The position numbers and the translations under genes are program-made. The notes under the pieces are model-generated. The model did not search any database and was not told the DNA's origin. It worked only from the letters and a program-made list of their open reading frames with translations. Shown one piece after another: positions 56,145 through 64,000 of a stretch of DNA of 64,000 nt (positions within the stretch are counted from its first letter, which is position 1; each line of letters opens with the position of its first letter). The stretch comes from Bacteroidota bacterium (GTDB lineage Bacteria > Bacteroidota > Bacteroidia > B-17B0 > Aurantibacillaceae). The stretch lies in NCBI GenBank assembly GCA_013297775.1, contig JAAFIL010000005.1:1-64000 (forward strand), written 5' to 3'.

Positions 56145-57301
56145 GTTTCCTAAAAAAAATAAGCCTCTTTTTTTTCATGGGTTGTGCGGTTACCTATAAT
56201 GCACAAGATACCAATTATGTAAGGCGGTGTCTTAAATTTTTATGCTCACCCACTTGCTTTGGTCGGGGTTACACTAAAGGCGGGCTTCAACAAGCCGAAC
56301 GCTTTATTATAACCGAACTTAAAAAAGCAGAGGCACTCCCTTTGTTTAATAACAAGTGGACTCAACTTTTTACGCATCCTGTTAACACCTTTCCCAAACA
56401 TTGCGAAGTAAAATGCGAGGGGAAAACTTTAACCCCAGGGGTAGATTATATTTTAAATCCAGCTTCGTGCGGAGGGAAGGGCAAGTGTACACTCACGCCG
56501 CGCGATAGCCTCACACTAGTAGGAAACATGGCTACGGTTTCGGTTGTAGTTAAAGTACAAAAAAAGCTAACATTTGGTGTGGCTAGTGCTTGCAAAGACA
56601 ATACCATTTTTATTGAGCTCGATAAAAAACGCGTTTCTACATTTCCAACCACTTTAGAATGGAACATTACACAAAAACACATTCCGAATTTTGAAAGCCG
56701 CAACATTGGTGCATTTATAAAGGGAACACAAACTCCCGACTCTATGGTGGTGTTTACCGCGCACTACGATCATTTGGGCGGCATGGGTCGCTCCACCTTT
56801 TTTGCTGGTGCTAACGACAATGGCGTGGGCATTTCGGGTCTGCTCGATTTGGTGCGTTACTATAAAACTCATCCGCCAAAATATACAACGGTGTTTATTT
56901 TTTTTGCAGGTGAAGAAGCGGGCTTAGTGGGTTCCGAATTTTTTGTAAACAATAGTCCTATTGATTTAAAAAAAATTAAGTTCTTAATTAATCTTGATTT
57001 AATTGGCACAGGCGATGATGGCATTACCGTAGTAAATGCAACCGAATTTAAAACCGCTTTTGAACAACTTAAAGCCATTAATGCCGAACAGCACTTACTG
57101 AAATTTATTAAACCTCGCGGAAAAGCTGCCAATAGCGACCATTATTGGTTTACCGAAAAAGGTGTGCCAGCATTTTTTATATACACCATGGGTGGCATTA
57201 GTGCCTATCACGATGTATATGATGTGGAAAAAACTTTGCCCTTAAGTGATTATGTAGATTTAATGGCATTACTCATTAAATTTATAAACAGTATCAAATA
57301 A
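56141..57301 (+). CDS. Exported M28 family zinc peptidase
   Basis: The 386-residue product has a signal peptide (MSFLKKISLFFFMGCAVTYNAQ, so about residues 1-22) and an M28 catalytic domain. Metal ligands lie in FTAHYDHLGGMG, GANDNGVGISGLL, FFAGEEAGLVGSEFF (catalytic Glu), NLDLIGTGDDG and ANSDHYWF. The N-terminal part is Cys-rich (CLKFLCSPTCFGRG, CEVKCEGK, CGGKGKC). M28 enzymes are aminopeptidases or carboxypeptidases; this one should act in the periplasm or outside. It overlaps the gene before by 4 bp and is 3 bp from the CPBP gene after it. Confidence 0.93.
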   Translation: MSFLKKISLFFFMGCAVTYNAQDTNYVRRCLKFLCSPTCFGRGYTKGGLQQAERFIITELKKAEALPLFNNKWTQLFTHPVNTFPKHCEVKCEGKTLTPGVDYILNPASCGGKGKCTLTPRDSLTLVGNMATVSVVVKVQKKLTFGVASACKDNTIFIELDKKRVSTFPTTLEWNITQKHIPNFESRNIGAFIKGTQTPDSMVVFTAHYDHLGGMGRSTFFAGANDNGVGISGLLDLVRYYKTHPPKYTTVFIFFAGEEAGLVGSEFFVNNSPIDLKKIKFLINLDLIGTGDDGITVVNATEFKTAFEQLKAINAEQHLLKFIKPRGKAANSDHYWFTEKGVPAFFIYTMGGISAYHDVYDVEKTLPLSDYVDLMALLIKFINSIK

Positions 57302-57304
57302 AAT

Positions 57305-58060
57305 ATGCGTTTAAAAAATAAACTCCTTGTTAGCCTTGTTGTTATTTCTGTTTTTTTGATTCAACATGTGGGCATTCGTTATTTGCCACCCCCTCACTCT
57401 TATTTAGAGTTATACCTTTCACGTTACTTACTGCGTTTAGTAATAATTGTTTTGGCTTTATGGTGGTTACATAAATCGTTTAAAATAGGGTTAAAAGCTT
57501 GGGGTTTAAATAAACCATCGTGGCATCCTTTTTTGTTGGCACTTATTTTTGTTTCACCCATGTTGATAGGCAATGCGTGGTTAGCCGATTTTAAAATCAA
57601 TATAAGTTACACGAAGTTTTTTCAAGGGTGTGTATTGGCTGCCCTCGTGGAAGAATTATTATACCGTGGGTTTTTATTTGGTCAACTCTTCCGTTTTGCA
57701 GGTTGGGGTTTTATTCCTGCTGCTTTAGCCAACGCTTTGGTGTTTGGGTTAGGGCATTTGTATCAAGCTAATAATTTTGGCGAGGCAATTGGTGTTTTTG
57801 CAGTAACAGCTTTGGGTGGGGTTTGGTTTGCTTGGCTATATGTAGAGTGGAATAATAGTTTGTGGTTGCCCATAGCCATGCACTTTTTAATGAACTTATC
57901 GTGGGATTTATTTAACACCAACTTAAATGCCGCAGGCGATTCGTTTACCAATTTGTTTAGAGGACTTACCATTGCGCTATCTATTTACTACACCATTCGG
58001 TATAAACGAAAAAATGGTGGACTTACGATTACGTTAAAAAAGTTATTGAGGAATGGGTAA
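57305..58060 (+). CDS. CPBP (CAAX-like) intramembrane glutamic protease
   Basis: The 251-residue protein has about seven membrane helices and the three CPBP motifs: VEELLYRGFLFG (paired Glu with Arg) near residue 117, FGLGHL near 145 and MHFLMNLSWD near 196. CPBP/Abi proteins are Rce1-like proteases that cut substrates within the membrane; bacterial substrates are mostly unknown. It starts 3 bp after the M28 gene and its end overlaps the next gene by 8 bp, so it is in the middle of a tight operon. Length is typical. Confidence 0.93.
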   Translation: MRLKNKLLVSLVVISVFLIQHVGIRYLPPPHSYLELYLSRYLLRLVIIVLALWWLHKSFKIGLKAWGLNKPSWHPFLLALIFVSPMLIGNAWLADFKINISYTKFFQGCVLAALVEELLYRGFLFGQLFRFAGWGFIPAALANALVFGLGHLYQANNFGEAIGVFAVTALGGVWFAWLYVEWNNSLWLPIAMHFLMNLSWDLFNTNLNAAGDSFTNLFRGLTIALSIYYTIRYKRKNGGLTITLKKLLRNG

Positions 58061-58631
58061 ATATGTTAACCTATCACTTTATGTTGTTATAACGTATTTA
58101 GCTTTGTATGCTTGTATATGGCTTCACGAGTTGGGCCATGCCGCTGTGTTTTTTTTCTATGATTGCAAAGCAACGCTGTTCAACCTCAATGTCCCTTATC
58201 ATTTTGCAGGTGCAAGCCCCGACCCTTTATTACCAGAAAAAGTTAAGTTGTTACAACCCTATCAACTCAGCTTGGCTGCGCTAGGCGGCATTCTCTTCAA
58301 TTTTTTATTTGCATTTCCTACTGTGTGGATGTGTGGCCGCTACAACTTAAATCCGATTTTAAAATGGTTTCTTTTAGTATTTGCCTTATCGCATTTAACC
58401 GAAGCTTTTGGGTATTTAACCTTATGTAATTTATACCCACTAGGCGATGTTTACGAGGTTAGCATTTCTACACCTTTGTTACGATTTCCTTTATTTTTTA
58501 TTGGTATGCTTGTGGGTTATGCCACTTATAAAACCATTCGCCAAACCGAAATACAATTACAACGCCGCTTATGGATATATTGTTGCACGATGTTGGGCGT
58601 TACGGTGCTCATGCGTTTCTTATTTGCATGA
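58053..58631 (+). CDS. HExxH membrane protein, M50-like putative metalloprotease
   Basis: The 192-residue protein has four to five membrane helices. The first contains HELGHAA (about residues 25-31), the zinc motif seen in site-2 proteases and related membrane metallopeptidases. A possible third ligand is the Asp in NLYPLGDVYEV near residue 131, a position comparable to the LDG/NxxPxxxxDG motif of M50 enzymes. The NLYPLGD wording supports the match. The substrate is unknown. It is the last gene of the operon and overlaps the CPBP gene by 8 bp. I rate the protease fold as likely and the activity as unproven. Confidence 0.75.
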   Translation: MGKYVNLSLYVVITYLALYACIWLHELGHAAVFFFYDCKATLFNLNVPYHFAGASPDPLLPEKVKLLQPYQLSLAALGGILFNFLFAFPTVWMCGRYNLNPILKWFLLVFALSHLTEAFGYLTLCNLYPLGDVYEVSISTPLLRFPLFFIGMLVGYATYKTIRQTEIQLQRRLWIYCCTMLGVTVLMRFLFA

Positions 58632-58907
58632 ATGATTCTACTAAGTATAAATTTAGCGGGTTAAGCTAAAATATAAGTTCACTTGGTATTAGTATTCTTC
58701 ATAAACCAATGCGTTTATTTTTTAGTTTTTCAATTTCATTTCTATAAGTGCTTCCTATGTTAAATTTGGCCCAGAGGAATTCATTCAAGCAACAGTCTTT
58801 TGCCTTATTGCAACCATTATTTTGTTGAAGTTAAGTCATAAAAATGGGAACATTCTCAAACTCAAATTATAAATTAAGTTGGTGTAGAGTTTTTTGCGTT
58901 TTTTGTA

Positions 58908-59679
58908 TTAAGGTTTACTTGTTGTTTGAGTTACTGTTACCCAAGATTTGTCGAATCCAAGTGCTTTTAAAACTTGTTCTTTGTCGAGCGATTTTGGTTG
59001 CTTGATTTTTATCACCAAGCATTTTTCTGGAACGTTTTCTACAACAGTAAATTGCGAGCCATGTGGTTGCCACGTAAAACAATGCTCACCTGTTTTTTTA
59101 TGAGTACCAACTAAATTATTATTCCTGTTCCATTCCCACTTGTAAAGTTCATAGTCATAACGAACGGTTTCAAACTCGAAAACTACAACTTCAGAAAGGT
59201 CGTTTGATTTTACTAAAACAACCGTTCGTAAATGCTTGAATTTTTCTCTGATTGCAGAAACTCTCTCGTTCCAAATTTCAAGAACAAGTTGGTCAATTAA
59301 AGTTGGGTCTGCTTTTTGGTCGCGACGTTCGCCAAATGAATAGCTTGGAGAGTTTCGTCCTGAAATTAGTCTTACACGTTTTTGAGTTGATGGCTTTACA
59401 GCTTTTATGGTTTTTGCACCCCAAGCAGTGTTGCCCATTACAACATCGTCAAGCCCAAAATTGGAGGGTTTCCAGTCGGTACCAATACAAGTTGCAAAAA
59501 TACTTTCCCATTCAGAACCTTCAAGTTCGGGTTTACCTTTTGAGGCCAACAAATAAATTAATTCTTTACCTAACAAAAAGGGAAAGTCTTTCGGGAATTC
59601 GTTTAACGGAAAAGCTGAAACAGACTTGTTTACTGTTCTTAGTTTCGGAGATTTAATTATTTTCTTTATCTGACTTCAT
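58908..59679 (-). pseudogene. Putative type II restriction endonuclease, frameshifted near the start
   Basis: The long frame (to 59675) encodes about 255 residues without a normal start; the first possible TTG is at 59576. A good ATG with a ribosome-binding AAGAGA lies at 59679 but ends after eight codons (MKSDKENN then TAA). Removing one T in the A/T-rich run near 59655 would join it to KSPKLRTVNKSVSAFP, so I infer a one-base frameshift. The body has NFGLDDVVMGNTAWGAKTIK, which could be a PD-(D/E)xK-like core, and QPHGSQFTV. The identification as an endonuclease rests mainly on position: it overlaps the end of the C5 methyltransferase gene by 14 bp. The specificity is unknown. Confidence 0.6.
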
Positions 59680-60637
59680 ATTCTCTTAAAACCGAAGTCA
59701 TATCCATGGTAGTTGCTACAAACGGCAATAGTTTTAAAATAACTGCTTTTACTACATTTACTGGTACGGCATTTCCAGCTTGTTTTCGTGCTTGACCGTC
59801 TGCAACAACAATTTTATAACTGTCAGAAAACCCTTGTAAACGAAACATTTCTCTTGGGGTTAACCGCCTTTCTCCATTTACAAGCAGATAATTGTACGAT
59901 GCTCCAGCACGTAATGCACAGGAGTAAGGATACGAACAAATATTACCCGCTTTATTTTCGTGCCAAATAGAAAGTTTATAAGCTGACTGGTGTGTTTCTT
60001 TACGTTTTTGAGCAATGTATTCAGAGGCATAATGTTTTTTATCAACTTTTTTTTCAAGAATTTCTGAAAGTGGCTTGAAAGGCCTAACTGGCGAAGGAAA
60101 ACTAAATAGTATTGGTTCTCTGTGCCCAACGATAATTACACGTTCACGCTTTTGCGGAAGCCCATAGTCGAGTGCGTTTAAGACTGCAAATTTTACGGTG
60201 TATCCTAAATCTTTCTCTAATGTTTTGATAATTGTTTGAAGTGTTTTGCCGCCGTTATGTCCAACAAGTTGCTTAACATTTTCAAGTACAAACGCCTTTG
60301 GTTTTTTATGCTTTATAATTCGTGCAATGTCAAAAAATAAAGTTCCCCTAATGTCATTAAAGCCTTGCATTTGTCCGATGATGCTAAAGGGTTGACATGG
60401 AAACCCCGCAAATAATACGTCGTGGTCGGGAATATCTTTTTCATCAACTTTGGTAATGTCGCCCGTTGGTCTGTGTCCAAAGTTAGCCTCATAGCTGTCT
60501 TGACAATACTTATCAATGTCTGATGAAAAAACACATTCGGGTACAAGAATGTTCTCCATACAGGCTTAATCCATGGCTGTGCGAAAACCACCAATACCAC
60601 AAAACAGGTCTATAAATTTTATACGTTCTTTTGTCAA
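59666..60637 (-). pseudogene. C5-cytosine DNA methyltransferase interrupted by an in-frame stop
   Basis: From a TTG at 60637 the frame reads TKERIKFIDLFCGIGGFRTAMD, containing SAM-binding motif I, then TAA at 60568-60566. It continues in the same frame as MENILVPECVFSSDIDKYC and on to residue 323. The rest has motif IV GFPCQPFS with the catalytic Cys, motif VI FVLENVKQL, motif VIII GLPQKRERVIIVG, motif IX RRLTPREMFRLQGF and motif X QARKQAGNAVPVN. A protein started at the ATG at 60559 would lack motif I and should not bind SAM well. One base change (for example GAA to TAA) explains the lesion. All else is intact, so the event is recent, or it is an assembly error. Confidence 0.85.
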
Positions 60638-60701
60638 AATATTAAATATTAAAGTTAATAGTTTGATTTTAAATCAAGTTCATATTCTCCCAAAAGTTAC
60701 T

Positions 60702-62102
60702 CTATCTATTAATTAATGAACGCTCGCTCACCATTGCCGCTAACATTCGAGTTTGCAGGTAAAGCCCCTTCGCCCAAAGGTATATGTTTTTTAATTTATT
60801 TTTTTCTCGGGTGCGGTTATACACTTCCGTATAAACCCATTTCACGCCATACTCGTAATACCGGCGCGAGTGATGTCGTTTAAAATCTAAATCACGATCG
60901 GTATTTTTTTCAAACTCCCAAGGGGTGGTAATGTGTGCCTCTACTTCATTATACAATTCGGTTCCTTTAATAGGATAGGCAATGGTTACCGTGTATTCAT
61001 CCGGATTAGAGGCCACTAAATGTTCTATCGTTTGGCGAATATCTTCTTTGGTTTCGCCTGGGTATCCTAACATAATAAACGTGCCTGCTCGCATGCCATA
61101 TTGTTTAGTGAGTTGAATCATCCGACGGGTTTCTAACACATCCACTCTTCGGTCCATGGCATCAATAATCCGTTGCGATCCACTCTCGGCACCTATCCAA
61201 ATGCGGTAACAACCACTTTCTTGCAATTCTTTAATAACAGCTTCGTTTAGTCGGTCGGCTCGGCTAATAATTTCGTAAGGTATAATGGCATTTTTAAGTT
61301 TTACTTGCTGCGCAAATTGTTTAAGCCAATTGTGGTGTATGGTAAATACATCATCTACAAACCAAATGCGATCGGGGTTATACTTTTGTTTTAATAGTAA
61401 AAGTTCGTCAGCAACTAACTCGGGGTGGCGGCGGCGATACGTGCCTCCATAAACCGCGCGGCTGCACCATTTACAGGTGTATGGACAACCGCGCATGGTG
61501 CTTACGCTCATCATGCTGTATCCGTGATTGTGTTTCCAAGTATTTAAGTAAGGTTTAAAATCTATTTTTTCACGGTCGGGCAATGGCAATGTATTTATAT
61601 CGCGAATTAATTTCCGTTCTGGATTTTGAACAAAGGTTTGCGAAGTATCTAAATAACAAATGCCCGCAATAGAGGCCAAACTGCTATTGGTTGCCAACGC
61701 TTGCATCAACTCTAACATCGTTTCTTCGCCTTCACCAATTGCCACAACGTGAGCCCCTGTATTTAAAAACCCTTCGGCGTGGTGGCGCACTTCGGGACCA
61801 CCCAATATAATTTTTGTGTGCGCTAAACTTGGCTCTTGCTTTACCCATTTAATTAATTGAATAACATTTAAGCGCGTCATCAAATTAGTATAAATAGCCA
61901 ATACGTTGGGCTGCATACTTTGGATGTAGGCTTGCTGTTGCTTAAAAGTACTGAAGGTGCTATCGAACACTTCGTTACCAAATCCATGTTGTTCTAAATA
62001 GGCGGATATGTACAATATACCCAAAGGCACATACGGCTTCATGATTTGTTTTTCTTTAGCGTCTTCCTCTAAAAAATAAGTATGTGTTAAAAGTATTTTC
62101 AT
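60702..62102 (-). CDS. B12-binding radical SAM protein
   Basis: The 466-residue protein has an N-terminal cobalamin-binding-type domain (about residues 1-135, with YVPLGILYISAYLEQHG, IILGGPEVRHHAE and VAIGEGEETMLELM). A radical SAM domain follows with the cluster Cys206, Cys210 and Cys213 (RGCPYTCKWCSR), then IWFVDDVFTIHHNWL, IWIGAESGSQRIIDAMDR and FIMLGYPGETKEDI. The C-terminal part is helical. It belongs to the BchE/HpnJ-like group that performs methyl transfers or ring closures; the substrate is unknown. It overlaps the methyltransferase gene by 4 bp and is the last gene of the operon. Confidence 0.93.
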   Translation of the reverse strand: MKILLTHTYFLEEDAKEKQIMKPYVPLGILYISAYLEQHGFGNEVFDSTFSTFKQQQAYIQSMQPNVLAIYTNLMTRLNVIQLIKWVKQEPSLAHTKIILGGPEVRHHAEGFLNTGAHVVAIGEGEETMLELMQALATNSSLASIAGICYLDTSQTFVQNPERKLIRDINTLPLPDREKIDFKPYLNTWKHNHGYSMMSVSTMRGCPYTCKWCSRAVYGGTYRRRHPELVADELLLLKQKYNPDRIWFVDDVFTIHHNWLKQFAQQVKLKNAIIPYEIISRADRLNEAVIKELQESGCYRIWIGAESGSQRIIDAMDRRVDVLETRRMIQLTKQYGMRAGTFIMLGYPGETKEDIRQTIEHLVASNPDEYTVTIAYPIKGTELYNEVEAHITTPWEFEKNTDRDLDFKRHHSRRYYEYGVKWVYTEVYNRTREKNKLKNIYLWAKGLYLQTRMLAAMVSERSLINR

Positions 62103-62881
62103 ACGTGGCGCCGTTTTAATAAAATGGAATAATGATCGGCGTAATTAGCCCATTTACTGAAGTTTCCGAATAATTTTTCTAAAGCATATAAGCCTTTTAA
62201 AGCCCATCCTTTATTTTTGAAATACGCATTCAAATAGCTAGGTGGCACAAACAAACCTATAGGGCGCACTTGCATGGTTATAAAATGATTTTGCAAAAAT
62301 GTACTGACTTGTTGAGGCGAGTAGTACCACGTTGTAAATGTTTCACCGTTGATGGTGGTGCTTACTCCCTCTGAATTTTGCCTACGTTGATAGCCTTTGT
62401 GCCCAATGCGTTTAAAGTAGAAATTTTCCCACCAACAGCGGGTACCCATTATGATGGCTAAAACCAAGCCATCGGTATTTAATTGGGTATGCCAGTGTTG
62501 AGATAAGGTTTTAAAATCGTTGGCTGAGATACAATTTAAACCACCGAAATTAGAAAAGATAAAATCTTGTTTCGGTAAGTTTAATGTATGTATTTGTCTT
62601 AAATCAATACATTTAAAATTTGGATTATTGCCATCTTGTTTGGCCTTTGCAAAGTCTATCATCCCTTGCGATATATCGGTTGCCGTAACACAATGCCCTT
62701 TGCGGGCTAAGGTATGCGCATCGAAACCAGTGCCACAATTTAACTCTAAAATAGATTTTGGTGTTTTCAATAAAGGGTTTAAATAATTATACACGCGTTG
62801 GCGTTGCATTTGCCCAATAGGAGTATGGGTAAAATGCGCATCGTAATCAGCAGCATAAGTATCAAAGGCTGTTTGCAGCAT
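62099..62881 (-). CDS. Class I SAM-dependent methyltransferase
   Basis: The 260-residue protein has a Rossmann methyltransferase core: motif I SILELNCGTGFDAHTLA near residue 40, motif II CVTATDISQGMIDFA, then LPKQDFIFSNFGGLNCI in place of motif IV. The C-terminal part (residues 150-260) is specific and aromatic, with FFKRIGHKGYQRRQN-like stretches. It is cytoplasmic. It lies between two B12-binding radical SAM genes, overlapping the next by 4 bp and the previous by 20 bp, so it very probably acts in the same pathway on a shared small-molecule or lipid substrate. Confidence 0.9.
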   Translation of the reverse strand: MLQTAFDTYAADYDAHFTHTPIGQMQRQRVYNYLNPLLKTPKSILELNCGTGFDAHTLARKGHCVTATDISQGMIDFAKAKQDGNNPNFKCIDLRQIHTLNLPKQDFIFSNFGGLNCISANDFKTLSQHWHTQLNTDGLVLAIIMGTRCWWENFYFKRIGHKGYQRRQNSEGVSTTINGETFTTWYYSPQQVSTFLQNHFITMQVRPIGLFVPPSYLNAYFKNKGWALKGLYALEKLFGNFSKWANYADHYSILLKRRHV

Positions 62882-64000
62882 TAGGCTCTAATTTTTTTAA
62901 TTGACTTTTAATTTGCGTGGCTTTCATTTTATTTTTAGGGATGGCTAAGAGCTGTTTCCATTGTTGAAACTTAGGGAAACCATTTGCAAATAAATACTTA
63001 GCTACGTGTAAGCCTTGCCAAGTGCGGTAGCGGTAGTGAATGTAACGTTGCAATTGTTTGTAAAATTCTGGTTTATAGGTACTGCTGAATAGGAGTGCTA
63101 AGTCATCACTATCGGTCCAATTACTTTTTTGTATAAGTTGCGATTTAACAGTATCGTAAAACTTAGTACCAGGTAATGGATAAGATACAGAAATGCCAAG
63201 GTCGTTGGGCAACAGCGTTTGCACCATGTTAAGCGTTTGCTTCAAGTCGGCAAAGGTTTCGGTAGGATAACCCAATTGTAAAAAGAACGCCACTTTAATA
63301 CCATGTTTTTTTAAGAGTTGAGTGGCTTCGGCAATTTGCTCTACTTTAGTGCCTTTATCCATGGCATCTAAAATTTTTTGCGAACCGCTTTCGGCACCCA
63401 TCCAAACCGTATCGCAACCCGAAGTGGCTAAGTGTTTAATATTATCTTCTTCCAAAAGTAAATCGGCACGCGACTGAATTTTATACCTCCAAGTGGTTTG
63501 TTGCTGTTGGCTATACTCGGCAAAACGTTTAAGCCAATTGGGTTTTAATCCGAAAATATCGTCGGCAAACCAAACATGAGTAAACCCAAATTTAGCTTGC
63601 CACTCGTTAATTGAATCAATAATGCGTTCGGGCGAATGAGAGTTGTAGCGATTGCCATAAACAGGCTTGGCGCACCAATTGCATTTGTAGGGGCAGCCCC
63701 GCGTGGTAACAAAATTGATGGAAAAATACCCGTGGTGTTTTAGCCACGTATTTCGGTAAGGCGTTATGTTTACCAAATCCCAAGCGGGCAATGGTAGTTG
63801 ATCTAAGTCTTTTAAAACCAAGCGTGGTGGCGTTTTAGCAAGGGTGCCTTCCGCATTTTTATAAACCAAGCCGTTAATCGTAGCGGGTAAGTTATTGGGC
63901 GTTTGTTCTACGAACTGAATGTATTCTAATAACGATTGTTCAGCTTCGCCAATGATAATAACATCGGCTCCGTTTTGCAAATAAAGTTCGGTATGGTCGG
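62862..64000 (-). CDS. B12-binding radical SAM protein, 5' end beyond window
   Basis: The frame continues past the right edge (DHTELYLQNGADVIIIGEAEQ), so the N-terminal cobalamin-binding part is only partly seen. The radical SAM domain has TTRGCPYKCNWCAKPVYGN with the three cluster Cys, FTHVWFADDIFGLKPNWL, VWMGAESGSQKILDAMDKG and FFLQLGYPTETFADL. This is clearly homologous to the protein at 60702 along its length, so the two are diverged paralogues. The C terminus ends in a basic helical tail. It overlaps the methyltransferase gene by 20 bp. Confidence 0.93.
   Translation of the reverse strand, partial: DHTELYLQNGADVIIIGEAEQSLLEYIQFVEQTPNNLPATINGLVYKNAEGTLAKTPPRLVLKDLDQLPLPAWDLVNITPYRNTWLKHHGYFSINFVTTRGCPYKCNWCAKPVYGNRYNSHSPERIIDSINEWQAKFGFTHVWFADDIFGLKPNWLKRFAEYSQQQQTTWRYKIQSRADLLLEEDNIKHLATSGCDTVWMGAESGSQKILDAMDKGTKVEQIAEATQLLKKHGIKVAFFLQLGYPTETFADLKQTLNMVQTLLPNDLGISVSYPLPGTKFYDTVKSQLIQKSNWTDSDDLALLFSSTYKPEFYKQLQRYIHYRYRTWQGLHVAKYLFANGFPKFQQWKQLLAIPKNKMKATQIKSQLKKLEPNAANSL

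Noticed and set aside
58690-58880. Start-less hydrophobic frame before the RM genes
   Set aside because: About 50 codons with a plausible membrane stretch (FCLIATIILLKL) but no start codon and too short to call even as a remnant.
60566-60568. TAA in the methyltransferase as a recoded amino-acid codon
   Set aside because: TAA ends most other genes in the window at their expected length, and no readthrough or selenocysteine-like structure is evident; a mutation or sequence error is simpler.

Overview
The window is a low-GC chromosomal segment of a member of the Bacteroidota. The evidence is a large SprB-repeat adhesin with a type B gliding/T9SS C-terminal domain next to a PorP/SprF partner, two further proteins with type A T9SS sorting tails, an ExbB-ExbD-ExbD-TonB operon, DUF983, DUF2490 and YbjN proteins, a LytS/LytTR pair and many exported lipoproteins. 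A genus or order cannot be named from sequence reading alone. No rRNA, tRNA or CRISPR array was seen.

Layout. 0-7 kb is accessory: the 3'-truncated end of a LuxE-like acyltransferase and a divergent lipoprotein, then a small orphan gene and a cassette made of an exported MORN-type protein, a 5'-truncated RHS protein and a DDE transposase. Near-identical 53-bp direct repeats flank the cassette, and a third degenerate copy lies further left. 7-17.6 kb holds porP/sprF and a 3185-residue Cys-rich SprB-like adhesin. 17.7-25.3 kb is mostly housekeeping: NUDIX hydrolase, YifB/ComM ATPase, TerC, FtsK and a saccharopine-dehydrogenase-like enzyme. 25.3-31 kb has long gene-poor stretches with gene remnants, a 51-residue Lys/Ala histone-like protein with a clear terminator, an Ig-like lipoprotein, a radical SAM/SPASM protein, a repeat (beta-flower-like) protein and a free-methionine-sulfoxide reductase. 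31-42.4 kb carries an M1 aminopeptidase lipoprotein, small conserved proteins, a run of DUF2490, AlkD-like, sterol-desaturase-like and SF1 helicase genes, and a TPR histidine kinase with its LytTR regulator. 42.6-55.4 kb holds a tail-fibre-like S74/T9SS protein, the TonB energising operon, an M17 aminopeptidase, a secreted M12B-like metalloprotease and thymidine kinase. 55.5-58.6 kb is a tight four-gene operon with an M28 peptidase, a CPBP protease and an HExxH membrane protein. 58.9-60.6 kb is a C5-methyltransferase restriction-modification pair with an inactivating-looking lesion in each gene. 60.7-64 kb is an operon of two B12-binding radical SAM proteins around a methyltransferase, cut by the right edge.

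The main non-genic structure is a family of foldback elements: two near-identical 321/322-bp copies (45390 and 51991) whose end sequence also occurs alone at three other places, plus a separate palindromic element at 33751, a hairpin-rich spacer at 30798-30913 and a GC-rich ~138-bp dispersed repeat (5432 and 29407).

How the genes work together: the surface-protein genes share the T9SS export route, with PorP/SprF probably serving the adhesin. The ExbB/ExbD/TonB set powers outer-membrane uptake, and the M1, M12B, M28 and M17 peptidases point to a proteolytic lifestyle. The accessory blocks (RHS cassette, decaying RM system, foldback elements) show ongoing gain and loss of selfish and conflict DNA.
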